A stretch of 64,000 nt of DNA from Lonepinella koalarum (GTDB lineage Bacteria; Pseudomonadota; Gammaproteobacteria; Enterobacterales; Pasteurellaceae), in assembly GCF_042926695.1 (NCBI RefSeq), contig NZ_CP170642.1, positions 744,001 to 808,000 of the forward strand, in the 5' to 3' direction. Positions 8,700-16,892 of this stretch are shown in pieces; the stretch's first letter is position 1, and each line of letters starts with the position of its first letter. A program made the translations under genes and the position numbers. Under the pieces are notes generated by a model. It ran no database searches. It saw nothing but the letters and a program-made list of their open reading frames with translations, and was not told where the DNA came from.

Positions 8700-10466
8700 G
8701 TGGATTTATCCGAACAAAAATTAGATTGGACAGCTTTACAACCACATTTAGCTCAATTACCGGTAGAAACTCAAAAGGTGAGTTTTTTAGATTTACAATG
8801 GCGAGCTTGCTCGGCTATAGCGCAATTTTTGAAAAATTCGCACCGCAGTTTGTTGGTGTTAAAAGCAGACGATCAAAGCGAATATGCAAGTGAGGTGGAA
8901 AATTGGGTGAAATTACAACAAGCACCTTTACAGGTATCGGGCGTACAATATGTGGTGGAGCAAGGGGATAGTTTTTCCTTTGCGCAAATTCATATTGAGC
9001 CAGCGCAATCAGTGCAGGATAACTTTGCAGCGAAAAAAACAGTAGCGACTGCTCTTTATTTTGATCAATCAAGTTTGTTTGGATCTATTCGCATACATCC
9101 GATGTCCCATGATATTCAGTTGAATGCGGGCTTAGTACATCAACTCAATAATGGGGTATTAATTTTAAGCGTTAACCAACTATTAACGCATTTTGATTGT
9201 TGGGAACGCTTAAAACATGTTCTGGTGACAAAGCAATTTGACTGGTATTCGGCACATCCGTTTAAAGCCTTGCCGTGCGAAATTCCGAGTTATCCATTAA
9301 ATGTAAAGGTACTTTTATTAGGCAATAGAGAAGAATTAGCCACCTTGAATGAACTCGTACCAGATCTTTATCATCTGGCAGATTATAGCGAAATTGAAAG
9401 TTATATTGCTGTCGGAAAAGAGCCGCAACAACAAGCATGGCAACAGTATGTGCAATCTTTTGCATGGCAACATCAATTTCCACATTTGACCCAAGATGGT
9501 TTAGATAAATTATATCAATGGTTGGTACGAGAAAGTGAAAGCCGAGTTTTAATTAATAGTTCGCCGTTAATTTTAACGCAGATTTTAAGTGGAGTAAGCC
9601 TGTTAAGCAACAATAAAGACGAGATAAGTGCGGTAGATGTTGAGCAATACTTTCAACAAAAATTGGTTCAGCAGGGCTTTTTACGTGAGCAGGCGTATGC
9701 AGATATTTTTTATCATCAAGTGTATATTGAAACTGATCATGAAGCCGTTGGACAAATTAATGGCTTGTCTGTAGTGGAATTTACAGGGATGCCAATGTCT
9801 TTTGGTGAGCCGTCTCGGATTAGTTGTATCGTACAATTTGGCGATGGCGAGATTGTGGATATTGAAAGAAAAAGCGAACTAGCTGGCAATGTGCATGGTA
9901 AAGGTATGATGATTGCACAAAATTGCCTTGCAAATATTTTAGATCTGCCATCTCAATTACCTTTTTCAGCCTCTTTAGTGTTTGAGCAATCTTATGGTGA
10001 AATTGATGGCGACAGTGCTTCTTTAGCGGCATTTTTAGTGTTAGCAAGTGCGTTGTCTGATTTACCGGTTCCACAATCTATTGCAGTGACGGGATCTATC
10101 GATCAATTTGGTTTAGTCCATTCCATAGGTGGTGTGAATGATAAAATTGAAGGTTTTTTTGCTATTTGTCAGAGCAGAGGATTAACCGGAAAGCAGGGTG
10201 TGATTATTCCGCAATCTTGTTTATATCAGCTTTCTTTGACGGATGATGTGGTCACTGCGGTGAAAAATAATCAATTTTTTATTTGGACGGTAAATGATGT
10301 GTTTGAAGCTTGTGAAATTTTATTTGATCGTCCTTTAGTGGTTGATGAACAAACTGACAAAGCAGAAAAAGTGACTATTGCGCAGTTAATTGCTAAACGT
10401 ATTGAGCAGTATGCAGAACAGCATCATTCCATACCATTTTGGTTAAAATGGTTTGCTAAAAAATAA
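8700..10466 (+). CDS. ycbZ: Lon-family ATP-independent-type protease homologue (YcbZ/LonH)
   Basis: This 588-aa protein has a degenerate AAA-like N-terminal part and a C-terminal Lon protease domain. The catalytic dyad is visible: Ser in GEIDGDSASLAAF (near residue 440) and Lys in GGVNDKIEGF. I see no convincing Walker A motif in the N-terminal half, in line with other YcbZ proteins. It starts with GTG at 8700, which follows AGAGAAAATAAC; there is no better in-frame ATG. It sits between matP and fabA as in E. coli. Its physiological substrates are not clear from the sequence. Confidence 0.92.
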   Translation: MDLSEQKLDWTALQPHLAQLPVETQKVSFLDLQWRACSAIAQFLKNSHRSLLVLKADDQSEYASEVENWVKLQQAPLQVSGVQYVVEQGDSFSFAQIHIEPAQSVQDNFAAKKTVATALYFDQSSLFGSIRIHPMSHDIQLNAGLVHQLNNGVLILSVNQLLTHFDCWERLKHVLVTKQFDWYSAHPFKALPCEIPSYPLNVKVLLLGNREELATLNELVPDLYHLADYSEIESYIAVGKEPQQQAWQQYVQSFAWQHQFPHLTQDGLDKLYQWLVRESESRVLINSSPLILTQILSGVSLLSNNKDEISAVDVEQYFQQKLVQQGFLREQAYADIFYHQVYIETDHEAVGQINGLSVVEFTGMPMSFGEPSRISCIVQFGDGEIVDIERKSELAGNVHGKGMMIAQNCLANILDLPSQLPFSASLVFEQSYGEIDGDSASLAAFLVLASALSDLPVPQSIAVTGSIDQFGLVHSIGGVNDKIEGFFAICQSRGLTGKQGVIIPQSCLYQLSLTDDVVTAVKNNQFFIWTVNDVFEACEILFDRPLVVDEQTDKAEKVTIAQLIAKRIEQYAEQHHSIPFWLKWFAKK

Positions 10467-10482
10467 CTGCTCGGAACTGTTT

Positions 10483-10500
10483 AGCGAACAGGTGTTAGCT
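10483..10500. promoter_or_regulatory. Probable FabR operator upstream of fabA
   Basis: The 18-mer AGCGAACAGGTGTTAGCT is a near-perfect dyad (AGC-AACA / TGTT-GCT). It resembles the FabR (YijC) sites in front of E. coli fabA and fabB as I remember them. It lies 91-108 bases before the fabA start. Confidence 0.5.
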
Positions 10501-10538
10501 ATATCTTTTTAAATTAAACTCTGTTAATATAGTGTTAA

Positions 10539-10556
10539 TTCAGTAAGTTCACTGAA
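10539..10556. promoter_or_regulatory. Second inverted repeat in the fabA promoter region
   Basis: TTCAGT and ACTGAA flank 6 bases, about 35-50 bases before the fabA ATG. It is a perfect 6+6 dyad of unknown function and could be a second operator or an mRNA hairpin. Confidence 0.3.
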
Positions 10557-10590
10557 AAATATCCTATGATTTACTTTTAAAGAGAAAAAA

Positions 10591-11136
10591 ATGACTAACA
10601 CCTGTACACCAAAAACAATCCCAGAAAGAAAAAATTCTTATAATTATGAAGACTTATTAGCCTCTGGACGTGGTGAATTATTTGGCGAAAAAGGTCCGCA
10701 ACTTCCAGCCCCAACTATGCTGATGATGGATCGAGTGATTGAAATGAACGAAACTGGCGGTTTGTTTGGCAAAGGCTATGTGGAAGCCGAATTGGATATT
10801 AAGCCAGATTTATTTTTCTTTGGTTGCCATTTTATCGGCGATCCAGTGATGCCCGGCTGTTTAGGTTTAGATGCGATGTGGCAATTAGTCGGTTTTTATC
10901 TTGGTTGGATCGGTGGTGAAGGCAAAGGTCGTGCTTTAGGCGTTGGCGAAGTGAAATTTACCGGTCAAGTGTTACCGACTAATAAAAAAGTGACCTATAA
11001 AATTCATTTCAAACGTGTGATTAATCGTAAATTAATTATGGGCGTGGCTGACGGTGAAGTGTTGGTTGACGGTCGAGTGATTTATACGGCAACAGATTTA
11101 AAAGTCGGATTATTTCAGGATACATCAACTTTCTAA
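10591..11136 (+). CDS. fabA: 3-hydroxydecanoyl-ACP dehydratase/isomerase FabA
   Basis: FabA dehydrates 3-hydroxydecanoyl-ACP and isomerises trans-2- to cis-3-decenoyl-ACP, starting unsaturated fatty acid synthesis. The 181-aa protein is a single hotdog domain with catalytic His80 and Asp94 in GCHFIGDPVMPGCLGLD. It matches E. coli FabA almost throughout. The N-terminus is about nine residues longer than E. coli FabA; the ATG at 10591 is the one preceded by AGAGAAAAAA. A FabR-like operator lies upstream. Confidence 0.97.
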   Translation: MTNTCTPKTIPERKNSYNYEDLLASGRGELFGEKGPQLPAPTMLMMDRVIEMNETGGLFGKGYVEAELDIKPDLFFFGCHFIGDPVMPGCLGLDAMWQLVGFYLGWIGGEGKGRALGVGEVKFTGQVLPTNKKVTYKIHFKRVINRKLIMGVADGEVLVDGRVIYTATDLKVGLFQDTSTF

Positions 11137-11155
11137 TTGTGATATTGGTTTTGAT

Positions 11156-11185
11156 AAGCTCAAGGGTTATTACCTTGAGCTTTTT
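11156..11185 (+). terminator. Terminator after fabA
   Basis: AAGCTCAAGG and CCTTGAGCTT form a 10-bp stem around a 7-base loop and are followed by a T run. Confidence 0.88.
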
Positions 11186-11250
11186 ATTGGTCCACTCCGA
11201 ATGACGTACGAGATAAGAGTAATAACAAAACATAATCTAAGTTTTTTTTA

Positions 11251-11826
11251 CTACACTCGTATTAACTGCAAAATTTGTTCCCAATCTTTCCATACTTGCA
11301 CTACATTATGTTCTAGACCTCTTTGTAAATGATATTTCCATGTCGAAAACAGCATTGTAGCAAAGATTTCCGCCTGAAAATCCCAATCCTTGGATTTTCC
11401 ATAGTGTTGTTGTGCGAGCGTGATAAAAGTTTTTTTACTCATTTGCTGCATATCTGCATACAGATGATGACGTGGTGTTTTTATTTTCCACAATGCAAGT
11501 ATCAATTCTCGTTTTGCGAAAACTTTATCATGCAAGGTTTGTAAGTCTTGCAATGGATTGCTCATTTGCTCACGCTTATTAAGAAATTCTGAGTAAAATG
11601 TTTTAAACTCGGCAATCATTTTTCCAGCCAAACCACTTTTGCCTGCATAGTATTTGTAAAAGGTATTATTGCTTATCAAAGCCGTTTCGGTAATTTCTTG
11701 TACAGTAATTTTTTCATATTCTTTTTGTCCTAATAGTTCAATAAAAGCTGTTTGGATGGCTTTATGCGTTTTTTGTATGCGTAGATCAATTGTAGTAGAA
11801 CTAGAAGATGGTTGTTTTTGGTTCAT
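11251..11826 (-). CDS. TetR/AcrR-family transcriptional regulator
   Basis: This 191-aa protein has an N-terminal TetR-type helix-turn-helix (about residues 17-65: AIQTAFIELLGQKEYEKITV, then ITETALISNNTFYKYYAGKS). It is followed by a helical ligand/dimer domain. It is transcribed divergently from the PhlG-like hydrolase gene across a 182-base AT-rich gap that contains a perfect palindrome. That layout suggests it represses the hydrolase gene and itself and responds to the substrate or a related compound. The ligand is unknown. Confidence 0.88.
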   Translation of the reverse strand: MNQKQPSSSSTTIDLRIQKTHKAIQTAFIELLGQKEYEKITVQEITETALISNNTFYKYYAGKSGLAGKMIAEFKTFYSEFLNKREQMSNPLQDLQTLHDKVFAKRELILALWKIKTPRHHLYADMQQMSKKTFITLAQQHYGKSKDWDFQAEIFATMLFSTWKYHLQRGLEHNVVQVWKDWEQILQLIRV

Positions 11827-11893
11827 TGTCGTCCCATGTTTCTAAAAAAATCTAATGATTCTATCAAAATAAATAAGTATTTTATTATTATTC

Positions 11894-11909
11894 ATATAAA
11901 TATTTATAT
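11894..11909. promoter_or_regulatory. Palindrome between the TetR gene and the hydrolase gene
   Basis: ATATAAATATTTATAT is a perfect 16-bp palindrome in the divergent promoter gap. It could be the TetR operator, but AT-only palindromes arise easily in such DNA. Confidence 0.3.
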
Positions 11910-12008
11910 AAATTGAACTAAATCAACAGTATTCATCACGATAGTAATTTTTTATAATCTATACTGTCAATATCATTTGACTCAATTATTTTAATTTTAG
12001 GAGTTTTT

Positions 12009-12833
12009 ATGCAAGACATTAACCGTATTGTCCCAATGTATGACGGGGCAGAGAAAAAACCTTATTATAAATACCTACTTATGCCGATTGAACAACCTCC
12101 TCAAGGTGCAGAATTTTTTAAAAATCTGGTAAAAAAAGAGAGTGGTTTAGAATTTGCAGATCGACAAAAAATGCAAACCGAAGGATTAGATACCATCTCG
12201 GATGGTGTATATATTCAAAATGATGGTGGGATTTTAATTGCCGCGAATGTCCCTGCACCAGATCTTACACCTGAAACATTGAATTGGTGGTTTGCATGGC
12301 ATTTCTTAGACCCGCTACGTTACGCAATTTGGGATCCTAATGATCATTTTGATACTATTATTAGTGAAAAAGAAAGACAAAGATTATTAGATCAGACAAT
12401 TCCATACCGTGAACGCCCTTGGGGTATGAATAATTCGGTAAAAGAATCAATGAACGGTGAGGAACCAATGGATTTAAATATCTACTTTAAACGTCCTAGT
12501 GATATTGGCTTTTCTGACCAAGTCAATGATAGTACTTGTACCGCATTTTTCTGTGGTTCTGCAATGCAAGATTTCGGTACTTTCAAAGCACCTTTGACAA
12601 TTGCCTTAGTATTGGTCCGAGATGAAAAAAATGCTAGCTATGTCATTAAAGAAAGATTTTGGTTGGGTTATGGGATAAATGACGAAGGTATTGGTTACAC
12701 ACAGTTTCCTACAGAATGGTTAGAACCATTTGCCGAGAAATTCCAATCTTTAGCATTACATTGTCATAAAGAATATAGACATTTGAATAAAATTTTACCA
12801 TCTGTCTATAAAGAAAATAAAGATAATTGGTAA
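12009..12833 (+). CDS. DAPG hydrolase (PhlG)-like C-C bond hydrolase
   Basis: I read this 274-aa protein as a member of the PhlG family, Zn-dependent hydrolases of the Bet v1-like fold that split a C-C bond in 2,4-diacetylphloroglucinol. As I recall it, PhlG binds zinc through H129, E160, H270 and E274. Here H113 (in the WDPNDHFD block), E146, H251 and E255 (HCHKE) have nearly the same spacing. WWFAWHFLDPLRYAIW before them is the typical conserved block. No signal peptide is visible, so it should be cytoplasmic. A TetR gene is divergent to it, as phlH is to phlG in Pseudomonas. The true substrate here is unknown; DAPG itself is unlikely to be the routine substrate in this organism. Confidence 0.68.
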   Translation: MQDINRIVPMYDGAEKKPYYKYLLMPIEQPPQGAEFFKNLVKKESGLEFADRQKMQTEGLDTISDGVYIQNDGGILIAANVPAPDLTPETLNWWFAWHFLDPLRYAIWDPNDHFDTIISEKERQRLLDQTIPYRERPWGMNNSVKESMNGEEPMDLNIYFKRPSDIGFSDQVNDSTCTAFFCGSAMQDFGTFKAPLTIALVLVRDEKNASYVIKERFWLGYGINDEGIGYTQFPTEWLEPFAEKFQSLALHCHKEYRHLNKILPSVYKENKDNW

Positions 12834-12854
12834 GGTTAAGATATAGTTAAGAAT

Positions 12855-12890
12855 TGCCACTTTTACAAAGTGGCAGTTTGTGTTTTTTAT
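12855..12890 (+). terminator. Terminator after the PhlG-like gene
   Basis: TGCCACTTT and AAAGTGGCA form a 9-bp stem, with a T-rich tail (GTTTGTGTTTTTTAT) on the plus strand. It may also slow transcription leaving trpA. Confidence 0.75.
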
Positions 12891-13693
12891 AAAGTTGCCT
12901 TTTTCATTGCGTTAACAAACTCAGTCAATTCTGTTAAACATTGTGCGTGGTTATCTAAATTTTTCTCAATAATTTTCACGATTGCCGAACCTGAAATAGC
13001 TCCTGCTACCCCCATATTTAACGCATCTTTAACTTGTTGTGGTTGAGCAATACCGAAGCCTTGTAAAATTGGTGGAGCGTGGTGAGCTTTTAAACATTCG
13101 ACTAAATTATCCAAATTTTTCGCATGGCTTTGGTTTTCTGCACTGGTCACCCCGGCACGAGAAACTAAATATGTATAACCTTGAGATTTTTCTGCTACTC
13201 CTTGAATGGTTTTTTCATCAGCGTTTGGCGGACAAATAAATACAGGTTGAATATCCTGCTTTTTAGCTGCTTGAATATAGGGTTCAGATGCCAATAATGG
13301 GACATCAGCCACGAGAACGGCATCTACCCCTACTTGTTTACAACGTTGATAGAAGCCATCTAAGGTTTGAGCATAAATCAAGTTTGCACAAAGCAATAAG
13401 CTGATCGGAATATCGGGATATTTTAACCGCACTTTTTCGATAAGTTGAAAACTTTCTTTCGTGCTACAACCTGCTTTTAAAGCTCGATTGTTAGCCGCTT
13501 GAATCACGGGTCCATCTAATAATGGATCAGAAAAGGGAAAGCCTAGTTCTAGAGCATCAGCGCCATTATCTACCAGTGTACAAATAATTTCAAAAGAACG
13601 CTCAAAACTTGGATCGCCTAAGGTGACGAATGGTACAAATCCACCTTGATTTTTGATGTTTAAACGATCAAATAAAGTTGCAAAACGATTCAT
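12887..13693 (-). CDS. trpA: Tryptophan synthase alpha chain
   Basis: TrpA cleaves indole-3-glycerol phosphate to indole and glyceraldehyde 3-phosphate and passes indole to TrpB. The 268-aa TIM barrel carries the catalytic Glu in ALELGFPFSDPLLDG with the catalytic Asp in the same segment. GAISGSAIVK lies near the C-terminus at the phosphate site. Its ATG overlaps the trpB stop codon by one base (TAATG). No other trp gene is nearby, so trpEDC must lie elsewhere, as in H. influenzae. Confidence 0.97.
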   Translation of the reverse strand: MNRFATLFDRLNIKNQGGFVPFVTLGDPSFERSFEIICTLVDNGADALELGFPFSDPLLDGPVIQAANNRALKAGCSTKESFQLIEKVRLKYPDIPISLLLCANLIYAQTLDGFYQRCKQVGVDAVLVADVPLLASEPYIQAAKKQDIQPVFICPPNADEKTIQGVAEKSQGYTYLVSRAGVTSAENQSHAKNLDNLVECLKAHHAPPILQGFGIAQPQQVKDALNMGVAGAISGSAIVKIIEKNLDNHAQCLTELTEFVNAMKKATL

Positions 13694-14889
13694 TACAGGA
13701 TTCCTCTTTCTGTGAAAATTTTATCTACAGTAAAAATATCTTTATCACCACGACCAGATAAATTGACAACTAACAACTGCTCTTTATCAGGATTTTGTTT
13801 GGCCATTTTTAAGGCGTGAGCTAAAGCATGAGAACTTTCTAGGGCCGGAATAATACCTTCGTGTTGAGCCAGTTCCTTGAATGCATTTAAAGCTTCATCA
13901 TCAGTAATGCTCGGATATTCTGCTCGTCCTATAGCGTTTAAATAGGCGTGTTGAGGTCCGACAGAAGGAAAATCAAGTCCAGCAGAAATGCTGTAGGACT
14001 CTTCAATTTGTCCATCTGCGGTTTGCATAATCGGCGATTTCATACCAAAATAAATACCAGCTTTGCCTTGTCCTAATGGGGCACCGTGTTCACCTGTAGC
14101 AATACCTTTGCCAGCAGGTTCAATACCAATTAAACGTACATTTTTTTCTTCAATAAAATCTGCAAACATACCGATAGCGTTTGATCCTCCGCCCACAGCA
14201 GCAATCAATGCATCAGGTAACTTTCCTTCTTTTTCTAAAATTTGGTGTTTAGTTTCTTCACCGATCATTTTTTGAAACTCACGTACAATGGTCGGGAATG
14301 GATGAGGTCCAGCTGCCGTACCGATTAAATAATGCGTAGTTTCATAATTTGCTGCCCAGTCACGCATTGCTTCACAGCACGCATCTTTAAGAGAACAAGA
14401 TCCTTTTTGCACAGGCACAACTTCTGCACCCATTAAACGCATACGGAATACATTCGGTGATTGACGTTCCACATCTTTTGCTCCCATATAAACTAAACAA
14501 GGCATGCCGAGCATTGCACAAGCCAAAGCTGTTGCTACACCGTGTTGACCAGCCCCGGTTTCTGCAATAATACGAGTTTTCCCCATTCGTTTTGCCAGCA
14601 AAATTTGCCCTAATACTTGGTTAGTTTTGTGCGCCCCGCCGTGCAAAAGATCTTCACGTTTAAGATAAATTTTGGTTTTTGTTCCTTTGGTGATATTACG
14701 GCAGAGGGTGAGAGCGGTTGGGCGACCTGCATAATTTTTCAATAAGTCTTGAAATTCTGCTTGGAAAGATGGATCATCTTTGGCGTCTATAAAGGCTTTT
14801 TCCAACTGTTTTAACACAGGCACAAGAATTTCAGGAACATACATTCCGCCAAATTCCCCAAAATAGGGATCGAGTAGAGTATCTGTCAT
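13693..14889 (-). CDS. trpB: Tryptophan synthase beta chain
   Basis: TrpB is the PLP enzyme that joins indole and serine into tryptophan. The 398-aa protein has the PLP lysine K88 in LLHGGAHKTNQ, the phosphate-binding GGGSNAIGMF, and ETGAGQHGVATA. It is the first gene of a two-gene trpBA operon with translational coupling to trpA. A promoter overlapped by a TrpR-type operator lies directly upstream. Confidence 0.98.
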   Translation of the reverse strand: MTDTLLDPYFGEFGGMYVPEILVPVLKQLEKAFIDAKDDPSFQAEFQDLLKNYAGRPTALTLCRNITKGTKTKIYLKREDLLHGGAHKTNQVLGQILLAKRMGKTRIIAETGAGQHGVATALACAMLGMPCLVYMGAKDVERQSPNVFRMRLMGAEVVPVQKGSCSLKDACCEAMRDWAANYETTHYLIGTAAGPHPFPTIVREFQKMIGEETKHQILEKEGKLPDALIAAVGGGSNAIGMFADFIEEKNVRLIGIEPAGKGIATGEHGAPLGQGKAGIYFGMKSPIMQTADGQIEESYSISAGLDFPSVGPQHAYLNAIGRAEYPSITDDEALNAFKELAQHEGIIPALESSHALAHALKMAKQNPDKEQLLVVNLSGRGDKDIFTVDKIFTERGIL

Positions 14890-14927
14890 TATATTTCCTT
14901 ACATATTTTTTGAAATGGAATGTTTTT

Positions 14928-14956
14928 ATACTATTACACTAGTACAATAATGTAAA
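14928..14956 (-). promoter_or_regulatory. trpBA promoter with TrpR-type operator
   Basis: On the minus strand TTTACA and TAGTAT are separated by 17 bases. The spacer and -10 contain GTACTAGTGTAATAGTAT, close to the TrpR operator dyad built on ACTAGT. A repressor bound there would cover the -10 box, so repression by tryptophan-loaded TrpR is expected. Confidence 0.7.
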
Positions 14957-15009
14957 GAGAGAAAATAAAATATTTTTAACAATATGGTTTTTCTCCCGAC
15001 AGATATTTA

Positions 15010-15792
15010 TTAATAAAGCGTCGCTAGAATAATTTGTTCAGGATCGATCTTCGCCCAAACCTGTTGTCCGACCACAAGTTCTTGCTGGTGTGGCGTGGTA
15101 GCACAAAATTCCAATTGGTCATTCACAGATAATAAAACTTCTTTCGTATCACCCTTGTCTAAAATAGAGGTGACCTGAACAGGGAAAATATTCTTTTCAT
15201 CAGCTTTGTGTTGGTTTGCATTGGTATGAATTTTTACCCATGGCGCTTTGATCATTAACATGACTTCTTTGCCCCAACTTAGCTGTAAACGTACCGCACT
15301 TTTTTGCGTAATCCATGCATAAATCGGTTGTGAAAGAGAGGGTAATTCAATTTCAACCATGGCATTAAGCTGATGAACAAGACATTCCGTTACCTTACCA
15401 AAAAGCTGATTTCTGGCACTACTTTGTAAAGAAAAACGAGCAGTAGCGGTTAATAAACTATTCAGCGGAATATTTTTATCCTGCAAAATATGAAATGCTT
15501 TTTCTTGGGTTTGTTCAAGTAAATCATAGAGTTGTAATAATCGTTCACCATAAATAGTTAATGCTGTGCCGCCACCATTTTTTCCTCCAACATTACGTTC
15601 AAGGATCGGTTTAGGGCTGATTTCATCCATTGCGGCAAGATGATCCCACGCACTTTTATAACTCACTTTGGCGTTTTTAGCTGCTTGGTTAATTGAACCG
15701 CACTTTTGGATTTCTTTTAATAAACGGACACGTTTAGGATCAACAAACAGTTGTTGTTGTAATTTGATGGTGAGTAAGATTTCAGTATTCAT
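15010..15792 (-). CDS. modE: Molybdate-responsive transcriptional regulator ModE
   Basis: ModE binds molybdate and controls molybdate uptake and molybdoenzyme genes. The 260-aa protein has an N-terminal winged helix (residues about 18-95: FVDPKRVRLLKEIQKCGSIN, SYKSAWDHLAAM, and NVGGKNGGGTALT). It is followed by two Mop/TOBE-type molybdate-binding repeats (TARFSLQSSARNQLFGKV and KAPWVKIHTN onward). It is divergent from modA across a 129-base gap containing a probable ModE site. The window also holds a molybdenum formate dehydrogenase. Confidence 0.94.
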   Translation of the reverse strand: MNTEILLTIKLQQQLFVDPKRVRLLKEIQKCGSINQAAKNAKVSYKSAWDHLAAMDEISPKPILERNVGGKNGGGTALTIYGERLLQLYDLLEQTQEKAFHILQDKNIPLNSLLTATARFSLQSSARNQLFGKVTECLVHQLNAMVEIELPSLSQPIYAWITQKSAVRLQLSWGKEVMLMIKAPWVKIHTNANQHKADEKNIFPVQVTSILDKGDTKEVLLSVNDQLEFCATTPHQQELVVGQQVWAKIDPEQIILATLY

Positions 15793-15875
15793 ATTTATCT
15801 TGATCTCTATTAGTTAAACCATTTGGGGTATTTTAAAGGAAACGGTTTGATTCTTGTAGCTTTTCTTTTGTAATC

Positions 15876-15899
15876 CGTTATATAATTCATGCGATACCG
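15876..15899. promoter_or_regulatory. Probable ModE operator in the modA promoter
   Basis: CGTTATATA and ATACCG have the same spacing as the two halves of the E. coli modA operator as I remember it (CGTTATATT and ATAACG in a 24-base site). A -10-like TATAAT lies within it, so ModE would repress modA. The right half is imperfect. Confidence 0.5.
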
Positions 15900-15921
15900 T
15901 TAAACATTTAAGGAGAAAATA

Positions 15922-16686
15922 ATGAAATTAACGATGAAAAAACTCGCATTAGTGGTGGGTGTAGGTTTAATAATGAGCCAAGGTGCGATGGCAAAAGTTA
16001 CTGTTTTTGCTGCAGCATCAATGACTAACGCATTGCAACAAGTTGCTGATGAATATAAAAAAGTCAAACCAAATGAAGAAGTGGTTTTCTCTTTTGCGTC
16101 ATCTTCTGTACTTGCAAAACAAATTGAGCAAGGTGCTCCAGCTGATATTTTTGTCTCAGCCGATTTGAAATGGATGGATTATTTATCTGAAAAAGATGCC
16201 ATTATTAAAGATAGCCGTGCGATTTTAGTCGGTAATAGCCTTGTTATGATTGCTCCGAAAGACAGCAAAATTGATAATGTGGATTTAACCAATGATCAAT
16301 GGCAAAAATCTTTAGATGGCTCTTTCTTAGCTGTGGGTGATCCTGAACATGTTCCAGCGGGTATCTATGCAAAAACAGCTTTAACTCACTTAGGTCAATG
16401 GACGGCAGTTGAGTCAAAATTAGCGCGTGCCAATAACGTGCGTGCAGCTTTAGCTTTAGTTGAACAAGCTGAGAGCCCATTAGGTGTGGTTTATGGTACA
16501 GATGCAGCTGCTAGTCAAAAAGTAAAAGTGGTTGCGACTTTCCCGGCAGATAGTCATCCACCGGTGGAATATCCAGTCGCATTAATTAAAGACCATGGTA
16601 GTGTCGATGCCAAAGCATTTTTAGATTATTTAAAATCTGATGATGCTAAAAAAGTGTTAGTCAGCTATGGTTTTACGGCAAAATAA
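15922..16686 (+). CDS. modA: Periplasmic molybdate-binding protein ModA
   Basis: ModA captures molybdate or tungstate for the ModBC transporter. The 254-aa precursor has a signal peptide ending in GAMA (cleavage near residue 24). It is followed by VTVFAAASMTNAL, FASSSVLAKQIEQGAPADIF, and GDPEHVPAGIYAK with LGVVYGTDA, all typical of the molybdate pocket. modB and modC are not downstream; the next plus-strand signals are a CRP site and a terminator. Transport would need ModBC encoded elsewhere. Confidence 0.95.
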   Translation: MKLTMKKLALVVGVGLIMSQGAMAKVTVFAAASMTNALQQVADEYKKVKPNEEVVFSFASSSVLAKQIEQGAPADIFVSADLKWMDYLSEKDAIIKDSRAILVGNSLVMIAPKDSKIDNVDLTNDQWQKSLDGSFLAVGDPEHVPAGIYAKTALTHLGQWTAVESKLARANNVRAALALVEQAESPLGVVYGTDAAASQKVKVVATFPADSHPPVEYPVALIKDHGSVDAKAFLDYLKSDDAKKVLVSYGFTAK

Positions 16687-16715
16687 TTAAAAAATAAGCA
16701 ATTATGCTTAATTCG

Positions 16716-16731
16716 TGTGACCTACGTCACA
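16716..16731. promoter_or_regulatory. Perfect CRP-type site in a convergent gap
   Basis: TGTGACCTACGTCACA is an exact TGTGA-N6-TCACA palindrome. It lies after the modA stop and before the convergent end of the sulfatase gene, so no obvious protein gene is under its control. Confidence 0.6.
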
Positions 16732-16764
16732 AAATTGAATATTGCTATTTGCCATAGAGAAATA

Positions 16765-16862
16765 AATCATATATTCTTACCGCACTTAAAATAAGTGCTA
16801 TGATAAATAGCCAGACATATTTTGCTTTCCGAGTAGTGCCTTGAAATATAGGCACTTTTTTT
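16765..16862 (+). ncRNA. Candidate CRP-controlled small RNA
   Basis: If the CRP site at 16716-16731 acts at the usual -41.5 position, transcription on the plus strand would start near 16765 behind a weak -10 (CATAGA). It would end at a strong hairpin plus T7 at 16862, giving an RNA of about 100 nt. A second hairpin (GCACTT/AAGTGC, 16784-16800) lies inside. The alternative is that this is simply the long 3' UTR of modA. Confidence 0.3.
16835..16862 (+). terminator. Terminator in the modA-sulfatase gap
   Basis: AGTGCCT and AGGCACT pair around an 8-base loop and are followed by T7 on the plus strand. It ends either modA or the candidate small RNA; the minus strand lacks a T tail. Confidence 0.82.
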
Positions 16863-16892
16863 ATCTTATATGTAAATATGACGTATTTTTGT

